Source of the DNA: Cristatella mucedo
Taxonomy: Eukaryota > Bryozoa > Phylactolaemata > Cristatellidae
Reading direction: 5' to 3'
Length of the DNA: 64,000 bases
Assembly (NCBI GenBank): GCA_009760855.2
Contig: WPIO01000035.1
Location: 3,311,001 to 3,375,000 of the forward strand
Of this stretch, positions 1 to 12,104 are shown one piece after another. The position numbers and the translations under genes were made by a program. The notes beneath the pieces are model-generated. The model had not been told where the DNA came from, ran no database searches, and saw only the letters and a program-made list of their open reading frames with translations. Position 1 is the first letter of the stretch. Each line of letters begins with the position of its first letter.

Positions 1-288
1 AGTTTGCATATAGAATACCACTGATCCGTGTCACCGATCTATATAAGCCAAGCACGCAGGTGACACCTAATCAGACAAGTATGCTGGTTACCTCTACTCC
101 AAGCAGACGCAAAGTAAGCAGACGTCAAGTGCTTTCTAATGAACGCTGGATTTTCCTGAGAAGTGTGGTTCGACAATGCATTCTCAAAGGCAGGTATTTA
201 TAAGCAACCTTGATTCCAACGCCGTTGTTTGAGTGTATATTTGTCTTTGGATTGAGTTTACGGTATCGTTAAATTACTGCCACATTTT

Positions 289-510
289 AATAATAAATAA
301 CAATAAAAGTAATAAATTTTTTTATAGATCTTTCAGAGAGCTCAATCTTTTTTTATGCACTTTACATTTGCTGCAAAGGAAGCATGATTGAATGATTAGT
401 AATAGTTTGCACAATGACAACAAGCGTTACGTGGTTAGAGGTGACACGCACAGGGTCAGCATGCAAATATGGTTAGTGGCAGCATGCACACTGTCAGTAC
501 GCTTGTAGCT
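289..510 (-). mobile_element. L2-A LINE 3' fragment
   Basis: This is the 3' UTR of the L2-A LINE family in reverse orientation. It opens with an imperfect (AAT)n tract, then a diverged copy of the conserved tail, where the reverse complement of 'gcagcaaatgtaaagtgc' is visible. The family-typical 'gggtcagcatgcaaat' and 'ggttagtggcagcatgcac' blocks follow. Nothing coding remains. It is 5' truncated, as is usual for LINEs, and more diverged than the copies near 16.2 and 41.8 kb. Confidence 0.8.
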
Positions 511-2845
511 TGATGCATCAACCCACACGAAGCACGCATGCCGTGCAGATTCTCAAGCGACTGGTTTCCGAGCTTACTTCTTTTAGATGGATTGTAGCCT
601 AAAAATTCATTTGGGCGCAGACGGCTCGACTGCTAAATGGTAAGCGAGAGACGCTCAACTCTGTAGCCAAGTGCGGCCCACGTCTGCGTGAGAAGCCATG
701 TGATTTTTTGCACAAAAGCCTGCACACATTTTTAGAATGACTGAGCTTGTGCTAATCCTTGCCAAGTTACGTGCCGACGAGGACATCCCTGGAGCTGCAA
801 ATGCCCAATAATAGGAGCCCTATAATTGTGTACTCTAGGAAACGTAGCTCTCACAACGAGCTGCACCAGTTGAGCTAGTTGCTGAACGTTGTGGCGTACC
901 GTCGCAGTGCGAGTGCAGATGCAATTAGGTTTAAGCTCGCAGCTAGGTATTCCGTGAACCAAGCAGAAGCTCAAGCTTGTCAGATGCGGGTTCTAAAACG
1001 CTCTCTACGAATAATGAACTACACACGAAAGTTTAGAGACAAGGAACAAATCTAGTTTTATTTAACCATCTCGATATATCGAGATCGAGATCGAGCTGTC
1101 AACGTTATGCAGTTATGTAAACGGTGATGCAGTGATAAAATACTAATTCATGAAAAAGGACCTGGCAGCACCGCCATCATTAGCAAATGGCCGACGCATG
1201 CTCCCATAAACTAGTGGCTCTCGTCGACTTAATTTCGAGCTCGTACCTTAAACAAAAAGCCGCCCGTGAGCGCACTGTTAGTCTATCAGCTTTGAAAAAA
1301 AATCAGCTGAATACTAGTTTTACCAAGATAACCTGTGCGTAGCTTAAGTATTCTTGTTCTTTTCATGACTGACACGCAGTTTCGTGTTTTTTTTTTATTG
1401 CGTTGCTGCTTAGTTTTCAGCTGTCTATATTATAGGCTTTGGCAGGATTCGTTTCCTGTGGTAGTGCTATCCTTCAGCTTGTAGAGTCTATAGAGGAGTC
1501 AAGAACCTTCTATTAAAGCCAACATATGTGCTATTCGTATTTTAGACACTGAACCCCGAGCTTTCCGTACCTGAGTGGGCAAGCGCATCGGGTCACTTCT
1601 TAATTTGCTGTTGTAGGCTACATGGGCCATACGGAAGAGATAACAGATGCTTATACGAACCCAGTTCTTTTAAGTACATCATTAAGGTTAAGCCAATATT
1701 AGTAGGGGATCTTATCAGCCAAGATCGCATCTAGGTTTAACAGGCGCAAACAATTAAAGACGTCATTTCTGCTTCTCGAAAGATGGTCAGCAAATTTCTT
1801 CGACCTCATAATGGCCGGATGCTTCCATCTCGCTTCAACGTGTCGCAGAGCTAGGTAATTCAGTGACACAAGAGCAGTAGTTTATCTGCCGAGTTCCTAC
1901 AATCGAGGGAAATCAGACGCGGCACAATAGGTGGCACTTAACACGTGGTTACCGTGGTTAGCATTAGGTCTGCATTTATTAAAACGAACATTACTGTTGA
2001 GCTCACCCTATTTTGAAAATAGGCTGCCAGAACCTGGCATGTCAAGTGCTCACCACTGGCAACCAAATACGACGACACTGGTAGCCACAGGAGACGATAA
2101 ACCTCGCTTTGTTTATCATCCAGTTCATGGCCTGTCTGAGACGGCTGCGATATCGGCACCACTCGAGTAGAGATTTTTGGCATACATTCACGCCGCAGAT
2201 GACCTGACGCTGTGTATTAGGAAATTAAATTCTTATATTTAATATATTATATTAAATATATTATGAAAATCTCTCCGGATTTAGAACCCACAGAAGTTCT
2301 TTACACAGCGATCGTTGATTCATGGCACAAAGCACGCACTCCTCCGGAAAGTCCCGCGCCGCTGCTAAAAGCAAGCACAATGATCAGGCCTTAGATGCCT
2401 CAGACGCGAGCACAGCCACCGGATCCAGGAAACCTTGACCGCGTAGAGTGGAAAAGAGGCAGTTTTCGCTTGCACTTATCTTATTGCTTGGTTTAAAATG
2501 GCACACAAACAGCACTTGAAGCTTAATTTGAGAACGCAAGTACCTGAATTCTAAGGAATTGCAGGGTCCCAAAACTGCTTCAACTGACTCTGTATAAGCT
2601 GTCTTATGACTGCGCATTTGCTGTGGGTGAGAACGGACGGGTCCTAAGGCCTATCGGCAGAGCGTTAGAAAGATGGCTAGTTTCTTCTCATTTCCGTTAA
2701 CAGCGAGTCCAATATGCCCAAGTAAATATTAATAATTGGCCTTCGAAAAGGAGACTGCTGGCCTTGCATGACGTGGGCCTAATCGTGGGCCTAATCGCGG
2801 GCCTAATAAACGGCAATTGATCCGGACTATTCAGATTAGCCACAT
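511..2845. other. Unassigned, no gene seen
   Basis: No coding region or recognisable transposon was found. Short open frames on both strands near 1.93-2.18 kb have no recognisable motif. An exact AT-rich inverted repeat (13-bp arms, 1-nt centre) lies at 2234-2260. A 12-bp unit 'cgtgggcctaat' occurs three times in tandem at 2772-2807. Confidence 0.5.
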
Positions 2846-2986
2846 AGGTCCCAAGGTCGTGGGTTCAATTCCTGCGGTGGGCGATTCTTTATTGCCACTG
2901 CAAGCGGTGGTGGTCGCCTTAAAGGCTCTTCTGTCGCTATACAAAAAGGCTGCTTAATCAGCTAGGATTTATTTATTTATTTATCT
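2846..2986 (+). mobile_element. SINE-1 copy, 5' truncated
   Basis: This is a tRNA-derived SINE. A B-box-like element (ggttcaattcc) lies at about 2862-2872. It is followed by the family body 'cgccactgcaagcggtgg', 'aaaggctcttctgtcgctat', 'aatcagctaggattt' and an (ATTT)n tail. The A-box end is missing or too diverged to see. The same body recurs on both strands at 25.6, 33.4, 37.3, 41.7, 51.8 and 55.0 kb, which establishes it as a dispersed family. Confidence 0.85.
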
Positions 2987-5900
2987 GACACCTCAAGACA
3001 CTAAAAACACATGGCAGCATGGTTAGTCACGGCAGTCAACCGGCTAGAGGGAGACGCCGAGGTAGGACTAGTTTCGCCTGAGGGTGGAGTTCTCCAGAGC
3101 AGCAAGAGCTGCCTTTTCCAATAGAGTGGACTCCAAAATAGGGAAGGTCATATGCATAGTAACTTTCCAGGCATTGCATATTGCGGTAAGTTGCTAAGCG
3201 CAAGCCGGGGCATCTTTGTACCTTGAGCAGCAAAACGAATAGCTTTAGACTTTGCCCCGGACCTCGCCCTTGCATGAGGCAGATGGCAGGAGTCTAGCTG
3301 TATGGTCCGTCAGGTCCAAGTTCGTGCTTATCGGTAACAATATAACAAGAAGGCGCTAATAAATGCATAACAGATTAGATGAGTCATTTCTATTGCTAGA
3401 AGCCAACAGTTAAATTTTATTTCAGTAAAAATACGCGACCATTTCTGATCTTATGGTTTTCCAAATTTCGGTGTACTATGACAAGCCTGGTTGAGGACTG
3501 ATTTCCAACGGATTATTGATTTTCCATGTGCTTGAGCTCTATAGCACCGCACAAATTTGGACTAATTTAGAATAGGAAACTACCGTCGAGCTGGTTCACT
3601 CATTTTTGAGATATCGTCAAAACTGTTGTCACTCATTATTATATTTTAAAGCCAGATGATGCCTAGAGATCATGCAAAACTCTGCGACTTTTCTTAGCTT
3701 CCACGAAAGTTGCCACCGCTACTTTACACCACTTGCAAATGATCTGCATTTATTCTCCATTAAGCAGTGTATTGACGTGAGCAAGTTTCGACAGCATTTC
3801 TTCTGTAGCCTCTGTTCCGAATGTTGTTAGCTTCATCCAAAATCAGTTTTCTCTAGACGATAACTTCCGCTCGAAAGTCATGTCTGTGACATGTCTGTAA
3901 CACATGGAAAACTACCTGAAATGACCGTACATCCACTAAATCTTAGCTGTAGACACTTGCGTTCCTCGCGACTTGTCCTTCGCCTCCGATCAATTTTCCT
4001 ATCTGTTATGGTGTGCTCTGCGTGCCTACACGGCCATGATTCAATTCTTGTTACTAATCAAAGGTCTTACTAACTGATGGTAAGGAATTTATTCACAGCT
4101 ATTTTATCACGATGGTATAAACGCGAGATTTCTTAGCGTTTGAATTTCAGATTCAACTCATTTCAATAACCCCAGTCTTACCATTCTCTTGAAACTGGTT
4201 GAAAGCTGCTCCCGAATAGAGGTTATACAGATATCTTCCAGGGCGCCGTGCAAAGGAAGTATTTTCTCTACTTAAACCTGCGATTTGGCGTCGAGGCTTT
4301 CGTAACGTTAATGGCAAGCTCAATCCTCTCTGCAATTCAAGACGCAAGCTAATATGTAGTACGATAGTCGACCGTGGTACAAGCATAGCAAGCGCTCTGC
4401 CACTTAGCTAAGGTTCCAACTGTGAATGACTTGGACTCTAATGCCGCACTTGTTAGTCTGCCTCACTCGGTGCTACCCAACAGCTGCGCGCTGAGTGTCG
4501 TTCTTAAATGCTTTGTTCTATGTGGTCGCCTTTTGAGCACTTTGGAGTACTACGTCGATTATGGATTATCATAAAGCAATACTTTATCAGCAACACTTTA
4601 AAGGCTAACTGGCCCAGGCGATCGGGTCTCGTAGTGATGGTGCAGTGCTGGAGCTGCCTTGGTAATGCACTGGAGCAAAGGTCATCGGCCTCGTGAAGCT
4701 ATGTCACAACCTAATCCCTTCAATATGTCACCCACACAAAGAACTGGCATGCACGGGACGTGGAAAAATATAGTGATTGATTTTGCTCTATGTTGCTGTG
4801 GTCTAAAAGCAAGTGATCATAATCAGCTCATTTTCAAGCAATTTAGTGTGAAGAGTGCAAAGCCTATTGTAAGGAAAATGCAGTTAGTACGTACAGCAGT
4901 GCGTAGTACGGCCAATGGCTCGTACGTACAGCACTTATGCACGCAAGTATGCTGACAGTAGCAGGAATGTGACAGCGACAAAGAGTGCTCACACCTGAAC
5001 ATTAAAAGTCTATATCGATAACGTAGACAAGTTTACTTGACAGCAGCAGACGGTTAAGGGCTATCAGCAACGGCCATGACGTACACCGACAACACCGCGG
5101 CCTATAGATCAAATAAGCTCAAACGTCAATGCCGAGTACGGAATCGTAAGTGCCTGTCTATTTCATGGCGTCGGCTTTTTATGCGAACTCGGCCATAGAT
5201 TATAGCAGAATCGGTTCCTAGTCTTTCCACTTCATGAACCACGAATAAGGCTACCAGCCGTATTTTGGCTGGTTTAGCTCGTGCCGTAGTGTCACCAGAA
5301 CGCTTTATTGCCTCCTACATCGTATTTTCCCCAAGCTCACTACTGGTGCCAATTTTATGTTAGTGTTTGGTCTTACTACGTTTTCTTTTCACCGTCCATA
5401 CTTATAAAGCCAAGTGGCTTAATTGTGGAATAAGTGCCTCACAAGGTTGTCGACATTGATCCTGCAAGAGATCCTACAAGAGATCCGACATTGCATCAAA
5501 GGAAGCAGCCTAACTTAGCTAAGTTTAGTCCCAGGTCCTATTTTTTATATTTAAGTTTAGGGTCGGTAAATCATTCCTTATGCGCTTGCTAACGGTTAGC
5601 TTTAACATCTCAGATAATAATTTTGTACTTTCACATAATATGTTGAACTGAACTTTAAGAAATACATGGACTAACAACAAATAAAGCGACACATCGAGGC
5701 AAATGGTGTACTTTAAAACTGACGATTTAGTTTAAGGCTGTCCAAGGATGTGAATAGGCAGAAGTACTCACCGAGTAAGTCGCGCACATTTTCATAGCTT
5801 TTGATGAGTCCTATACCGAAAAATTAACATTTTCCCTGAATGATCAGTCCGTAACTGCTTTCAATTGCATCCAAGTACCACCTGCAAAAAGCTTCACTCC

Positions 5901-6370
5901 GCTTCTTCTATTATTCCGTTTCGTCATGCGATGAGTACTCCCCGAACTTCCAACAATACATTTGGTCTCGTGGTAAACAGCTCTTACAGCTAGAAAAATC
6001 ACCATCCCGGAAGGAGAGGCCCACATCTCACAAAATGACCTTTTCAGTCCTCTACTTCCTGACTTCCTCCGAATTCCTCTGCGACGCTAAGCAGCGGCTA
6101 ATCACAAAATCAAAGCAGCTGAGTTTATACTAGGATTTTTTAGTATGCAATATTAGTAGTATGCAGCATTCCAGTATGTAAAATTCTAGCGTATCATCAT
6201 TAAATTTGAAAATGTTTGCTGTCATCCAAGTGCAATTTCAGCAATTTGTGCTGCAGAAGAGTTGAGAGTCTGACGACAGAAGTCTATGAAAGATGAGAGC
6301 ACATCGAAGTGTTTTTAATTTCCAAAAGAACACACGCATATGTTAACCAGGCTAGCTTCAGCAAGCATGT
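2987..6370. other. Unassigned, no gene seen
   Basis: About 3.4 kb without a recognisable element. Open frames are under 100 codons, occur on both strands and lack motifs. There are no splice-flanked exons I would defend. Confidence 0.4.
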
Positions 6371-6371
6371 C

Positions 6372-6395
6372 GACGTGTGTGTGTGTGTCTCTCTC

Positions 6396-6467
<72 letters not shown>

Positions 6468-6925
6468 TTGATAGATAAATAGATTGATGGACAGACAGAT
6501 CGACAGATAGATAGAGTGACAGACAGACAGAAAGGTAGACAGGTAGACAGGGAGGACAGGCAGATGGACAGACTGACGAGTAGCCGGGTAGACGGGTAGA
6601 TAGATAGACATATAGACAGATTGACAGATTGGCAGATAGACAGATAGACGGACATATAGTTTGATAGATGGGCAGATAGATAAACAGACAGACAGACAGG
6701 TGCAAACAGACAGAGACAGACAGACAGAGACAAACAGACAGAGACAGACAGACAGAGACAGACAGACGGAGACAGTCAGACATAGACAGACAGACATAGA
6801 CAGACAGACAGAGGCAGACAGACAGACAGACAGACACAAATAAACAGCCCGACAGCCAGACAGACAGAAAGACAGACGGACGGACGGACGGACGGACGGA
6901 CAGGAGGACAGACAAACAGTGTTGG
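6372..6925. repeat. Compound microsatellite (GT/CT/TA/GATA/GACA)
   Basis: Simple sequence in ordered blocks: (GT)n about 6374-6387, (CT)n to about 6399, (TA)n about 6400-6465, then GATA-rich DNA grading into GACA-rich DNA, and finally a short (GACG)n block near 6880-6900. Long open frames across it on the minus strand, rich in Ser, Leu, Cys and Val, are a by-product of the 4-bp periodicity and are not genes. Confidence 0.97.
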
Positions 6926-7649
6926 AAGGACAGTGTTGGTGTTGGAGGCCATAGGAAACGGCAACGGCCCTGTATTTTGGGTGCAGCCTCGTGACTTGGT
7001 CTCGCCTCGTGAGGCTATCTGATGATTTTCTGGATTTAAATTTGCCTCCCTGGTTAAATTCTGTGCCACCGTGAAGCTTCACTTAAATGCCGGGTAATTG
7101 GTCTTACGTTTGACCCACCGTTGTCGCAGAACGGGCTTTGGTGCTGCGGCGTTGTGGCCCAAGAGTGCACTGCTTTCATCACTTTTAGACACCACCCAAA
7201 CCTCAGTTGTGTTATCTATCATGTACGCTGTGTGCTGCTACTACTTGGGCGTTGAAAGGGAGGAGACCGGCTTGGCATATCAATTTAAACTAACTGGTGC
7301 AGATCGGCTGGCTATACTTGTTTGACGGTTCACATGCAATAACTAGTCTCTGCTTAGAATTTCGTGTTATCTTGCTGCTGCCACCTCCGATCTGCGGTCT
7401 CAGCAATGAAGTGCATCTGCAGCCGTCACCGCTCGGGCTAAACTGAAGTGTGAGCTGTTCGGGATCTTTGTTTTCCTTTTGAGGATTAAAATACATGTTT
7501 TTAGAACTGTATCAATGGACAGAACAGTTAACATTGTACTTTCATCTGATGTCCTGGCTGAAAGTATTGATAATAAGTTATTTTTAATTGATTTCATGCT
7601 ATGGTTGGTATGCTCAAGTTTATTGCATACTGACACTAATCTTATTTCT
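6926..7649. other. Unassigned between microsatellite and L2-A
   Basis: No recognisable gene. The right half may contain diverged L2-A 3' UTR because it runs into a clear L2-A tail, but I cannot align it with confidence. Confidence 0.35.
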
Positions 7650-7824
7650 TATTTGCATGCTAACCCTGTGCATGTCACCTCTTACAATGTTACACTTGTT
7701 GGCATCATCCATGCTACCACTAACCATATGATTATGCTTCCTTTACAGCATATATAAAGTGCCTAGAAAGAGATTAAGTTCTCCGAGGGTGCTATCAAAT
7801 GTATTATTATTATTATTATTATTA
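7650..7824 (+). mobile_element. L2-A LINE 3' end
   Basis: L2-A 3' UTR in forward orientation. Family blocks 'ccctgtgcatgtcacctc' and 'gctaccactaaccatatgat' precede the terminal 'aaagtgcctagaaagagatt' and 'aagttctccgagggtgct', ending in (ATT)n at about 7801-7824. The tail runs directly into a GATA/GACA microsatellite. Confidence 0.85.
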
Positions 7825-7946
7825 GATAGATAGACAGATGGACAGATAGATAGATGGACAGATAGACAGATAGGCAGATAGACAGATAGACAGACAGACA
7901 GATAGACAGACAGACATATAGCTAGATAGATAAATAGATAGATAGA
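7801..7946. repeat. (ATT)n then GATA/GACA microsatellite
   Basis: The (ATT)n tail of the upstream L2-A copy passes straight into mixed GATA/GACA repeats to about 7946. This suggests the LINE tail seeded microsatellite growth, although insertion into an older repeat is also possible. Confidence 0.9.
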
Positions 7947-9042
7947 GCGAGTGAGAGAGATTTACAGCTGTAGGCAAGCGATGCCTCAGCATATTGATGC
8001 TTTGGATTTCGATAGTTTATCTTTTTTGAAATTCGCCGATAGAGCTGGTACAGACAATTCATCTCCCCTGGGCAGGAATGTCAGGGTGACTTCAGTCAGA
8101 GCACGATAGCTGAGCCCAGTATCAGAATGGAATTCCCATCTCAAATATTAGCAAAAGAGCTGTTGTCGCTAAGTTATATGGTAGTGTAGTGTTAGGTGTG
8201 ATCAGTCTTGATGATGAGGCATTACCAAGGGGTTGGCTTGTATATACCTAAGATGATGTATGTGGAGCCAATTAAACATGTTTTGTCCGTCTTCTCTTTT
8301 GAACATTTTTGGATTCCGCTGGGCTGCCAGAATCTGCCATCTATTTAGTTGAGCTCGTAATAAAAAATTTAAAGCCTAGGTGCTCACCCGTAGGCCGAAA
8401 AATAGTTAGATGTTGCCTCAGCAGCCTGCCCGTTGCCGGGATCTTGAGATTCGGCTATGCCTAGATCTCGAAATAGTCAGCCACTTAAAGAGTATGGACA
8501 TAATACTTCGGATGGCTGCGCTTTGTGGGACCGATCTGGCGTAAGTCACCCTCGGCTACTTTAAAACGACTCTAGAAAAGGCTTGCTGCCCAGGTGAATG
8601 TCCTCTAACGGCCCAAACCAGGCTGCTCTTGACATTGCTGCGAACACCAACCTGCTGGTGTGAACGAAGCATATGGCGTGCCAATCGTTTAGTGAACCAC
8701 TTGGCTCTCTGCGGTTCCTTTTGTATTCTTTTTGGCGAACGTACGCACAATGTGGTTTATTCGTCATATGTTACTGGCATAGTAGGAGCAGGTAGCTTAC
8801 CGGGGTTGCCATTTAAGCCAGCGATTGTGGTTACCAAGAAACCGATAGGAAGCGCTTGAACTTCTTTTGGCTAGCACCTGTGCTGCCTGAGGCATGCTTT
8901 TTACTTTCCCTGTGCCTGGACATTTGCTTGCAGCCGTGATAGGGAAAAACTGCTTCTAGTGAGCACTACCGACAGTGTGGAGATTCCACGCTCTAGGTAG
9001 CGGAGGCAAGTCAAACGGTTTAGAGCTGAAGGATAATAATAT
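7947..9042. other. Unassigned, no gene seen
   Basis: Mixed-composition DNA without a recognisable element. The short frames between 8556 and 8859 overlap on opposite strands and carry no motif. Confidence 0.4.
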
Positions 9043-9210
9043 GTTAACATAATTCATTATTATTTCACCTTATGAGAACCTAATCTCTGTTCAGGCGCTT
9101 CACTTATGCCACGGGGCTCGAGCCCATGATCTCGGCCATCAAATGCATTCACATTGACCTACGTCGTTGAGGCGATCACCTTAACCACTAGGCCAATCTA
9201 GTGCAGCACA
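9043..9210 (-). mobile_element. SINE-2 copy
   Basis: tRNA-derived SINE in reverse orientation. Read on the minus strand, an A-box-like TTGGCCTAGTGG (plus 9185-9196) lies upstream of a B-box-like GGGCTCGAGCCC (plus 9114-9125). After these come 'gaagcgcctgaacagagatt' and 'aggttctcata', which match the last ~50 bp of the L2-A LINE. The AT-rich tail lies around 9043-9070. Copies also occur at 18.5, 42.2 and 58.8 kb. Confidence 0.75.
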
Positions 9211-10034
9211 TAAAGCTCCGAAGCCTAGCCCGGTGCCGAGGACAAACTCATAAAGCCCCCGGGCATTGATTGCCCACACCGTCTGCGTGTGGCAGCCCCC
9301 CGTGCACAATACTGGTCTCAATGCGCTTGAATTATGTGGAAATTCGCGCATGCTTAGATATTCTCCAGTGGCTGGGAGAGGCCGAAAGTGAACGATTCCG
9401 CCCCAGAAGGCAGCAGAGCAGCCTCGGGAGGCAGGAGGGACAAGAGAGAGGAAGAGCACTGAGCCGGATCGAAGGTCTGAAGGACGATCGTACCGCAGTT
9501 GGTCGCTTTAAAGCGCTGGTGTGAAGCTATCGATTAGATCAGAGCTACGGTGAATGCTAGATAAGGATACTGTCCAACCTTGGCACAAGGCAAGCTAGCC
9601 GTGCTTAGAAATTGCCCGGTATCAACCGGACATCAATGCGGCTTGAGCTGCTGTTTTTATCGCTGGCGAGTCGGCACATCCTTTACCACGAATGCTTCGT
9701 GGGTGCTCCAGAATGAGGCTATTTGCAGATGCTCCACGATTTTCTGTGCCAAAAGCTTCCTTGGCCGAGGTGGAGGTTCCCTGGGCATACGCACTGTGAT
9801 TGGGGGCACTACGAGCAAACCAAGTGAGTTAGGGGTGCATAATAGGGGTGCATAATCGTTCATACTGCAAGCGGTATGGGAGCCCGTGCCCGAGCAGCCA
9901 GCCGTCTGAAGGCCCCCAGGCAGCAGAACTAGCTATGAATAGTGCCATTCTTTGCTCGCGCAGGGCTCAGGTGCAATGCACTCCGACGAATGGATTTGTT
10001 GTCCAATTGCTATCAGTTTTTTTCTGAATCAAAT
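9211..10034. other. Unassigned, GC-richer stretch
   Basis: Moderately GC-rich DNA with overlapping open frames of up to about 90 codons on both strands (9181-9863). No motif, no convincing ATG context and no splice signals. A short direct duplication of 'taggggtgcataa' lies near 9830-9856. Confidence 0.35.
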
Positions 10035-10436
10035 CATTTACCTACATCTCAGAAGACCTAAAATCCTTTGAAGACCATGCCTTTAGCTCATGTCCCATGC
10101 CCAAGGCCTGGAATTCACTTCGTACTGGCGTCGCGGTATCCCCTAACTAAGGAGATTAAAAAAAGAAGCTGAAACGTATATATTTATCACAGCATTTTGT
10201 GGGTCCATGTAATTCGTCCTTTGTTTGCTTATTCGAGCTGAAACTGTGCGTAATGCCACTCACCATATATGCGTGCTGAACCGATGCATGTCGCCTCTAA
10301 TCATGTTATGGTTGTTTACGTTGAGCATGCTACCGTTAGCCATTCGATCGTGCTTCCGTTGCAGCAAATGTAACGTGCCCAGAAAGAGACAAGTTCTCCA
10401 AGGGCACTACACAAATTCATTATTATTATTATTAAA
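10035..10436 (+). mobile_element. L2-A LINE 3' part
   Basis: Degenerate end of the L2-A polyprotein (the 'kSLgDlAFSShaPKaWnSLP'-type region, full of stops) near 10040-10180. The 3' UTR follows ('gtgctgaaccgatgcatgtc', 'cattcgatcgtgcttcc', 'gcagcaaatgtaacgtgcc'), with an (ATT)n tail at about 10420-10436. An old, 5'-truncated copy. Confidence 0.8.
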
Positions 10437-11573
10437 ATGTTCTGGAAGACGTTGAAACACTCAGGAACGAAGAAAAAAACATTTATTATATCTACAACAC
10501 AAGTTTCTATAAAGTAGAAATCGTCAGCAGGATCATTTCGGCGCCTCAAGCAACGGCAAAAAAAGAGTTCTCACACCGGCATTCTAATAGGCCGGTGGGT
10601 GAGTGTTATCCTTAGAAACAAAGCGGAAAAATCAATCGTCACTCACCACTCCTTACCGGGTTCACGTACAGCTCCACTTACCTACATTACAATTTATTTT
10701 CCGCGGCACGACTAAAATTATAATCTGTCCTACAAAATTTTTGATTGTGCTGGACACATGCGATTGACCTAGACGGTTCGGTCGCACTTCCGATTAGCCT
10801 TACATGCTACTGCCCGAACGAGGCTCTGACACGTGCCGTAATTATGTCAGCTTGTCATGGCAGACGACACAAGAAGGCTCGCCCAGCCGTTCGTGGCGAC
10901 GCCCTGATGGCCTAGCGTCAGTAAAGCCGGTTTCTCGTATCGTAGTAGAGATGGAGGTAATTATTGTCATGGATGCGAATATTTTCTTACGTTTATTGAG
11001 GATCTGTTCCTCTATTTGAGCTACTTTAATCAGTAGCATCTCGCTCGCCAGCGAAGAAGTCTAATTATGCACTACAAATGAGCAACTTTGCCATTGGGAC
11101 CGCCTGGTATGTAGTCTAGAGACGCGATCTAGGTATGAATAGTAGCTACCGTGGAGTCATAGTAGGTAGCAGCTGTGAGTGAATCGATGAAATGCGTCAG
11201 GTAAGCCACGGGATTTATTAGAAAAAAAGCATACGGGAGAAACCGGAAACAGTCGTCGTCAAATCGCTTTAACTCAAAGCACTGCGAAGGATTATGAAAC
11301 ACGACGTGCGTAATGAGGCAGATCAAGACGGATATCAATTTGCGGTGATTCATGAATTATAACAGATATGAACCGAGTATGCGATAATCGATAGCCGCTC
11401 AAAGCAGATGCCTTATGATGAAAGGCTATCCACTGTGCTTCCGGAGTTGGCATTCCATTCACACTTGACCTCTAGGCCTCGTGGCCGTTTGTGCATGTCG
11501 TGGCCGTTGTTAAACGCCTGTAGCCCTTCACCACTTTCAAACGACTTGCCTAAGTTATGGATATGAATTTACT
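10437..11573. other. Unassigned, no gene seen
   Basis: No element or gene recognised. Short frames on both strands at 10804-11353 have no motifs. Confidence 0.4.
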
Positions 11574-11882
11574 ATGCTAAGGTATGGACACCCTTCGTCG
11601 TTGTCGTATTCGGCTGCTGTCGGAATTCCCGCTCACTGTGGGGCGGCTCCTACAAGTGGCTCGTCGTGGTACAAGCTTCAGGCGTCACCAGTGTGCGTCT
11701 TGCATCGGCTGAGACTAGCACCGTTACGAGTGCTGCGGTCTCGGCCTTATTCTGTCCGGAAGTGGAAGCCGCTACGTCACGTTTGCAACAGCTTCCAAGG
11801 CGGCAGCGCGTTTTCGCGAGGCTATTCACTTAGAAAAGCACGCATTTACCTAAGAAAGCTGTTTTCCCTTAACAACCTTTAA
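11574..11882 (+). CDS. Hypothetical 102-codon ORF (doubtful)
   Basis: A 102-codon ORF starting with ATG and having A at position -3. Its base composition is more GC-rich than the surrounding DNA. The predicted peptide is basic and Ser/Arg-rich, without a signal peptide, membrane segment or motif that I recognise. The stop codon TAA overlaps an AATAAA hexamer (about 11880-11886), the position expected of a compact 3' end. That may be chance in AT-rich DNA. It could equally be a spurious frame or an exon of an unseen gene. Confidence 0.15.
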   Translation: MLRYGHPSSLSYSAAVGIPAHCGAAPTSGSSWYKLQASPVCVLHRLRLAPLRVLRSRPYSVRKWKPLRHVCNSFQGGSAFSRGYSLRKARIYLRKLFSLNNL

Positions 11883-12104
11883 TAAAATAGTGAGTCATTT
11901 ATAAACAGCCCCGTTTCGAGTCATGCAGTCACTCAGCTTCACGAGTCGTCGCGCAGGGCACACTTTCAAAGTGTGTACCGGTGCCTACAATTCAATTCAG
12001 TATTTAGCCAAGCCTGTACGTGATGCTGCAGCTCTCCTGCAAGCTATGCGCACGCAGCAGCACGAGGCATAGCTGGCTCTTCTTGCGCGCAATTAAACTT
12101 CAAC

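Noticed and set aside
2234-2260. AT-rich 13-bp-arm palindrome as a regulatory site
   Set aside because: Exact but composed only of A and T in AT-rich DNA; likely chance or slippage.
6284-7082. Long overlapping minus-strand open frames rich in Ser, Leu, Cys and Val, the longest 255 codons
   Set aside because: They lie on GACA/GATA/TA microsatellite DNA, whose 4-bp periodicity keeps several frames open. No start context or non-repetitive domain.
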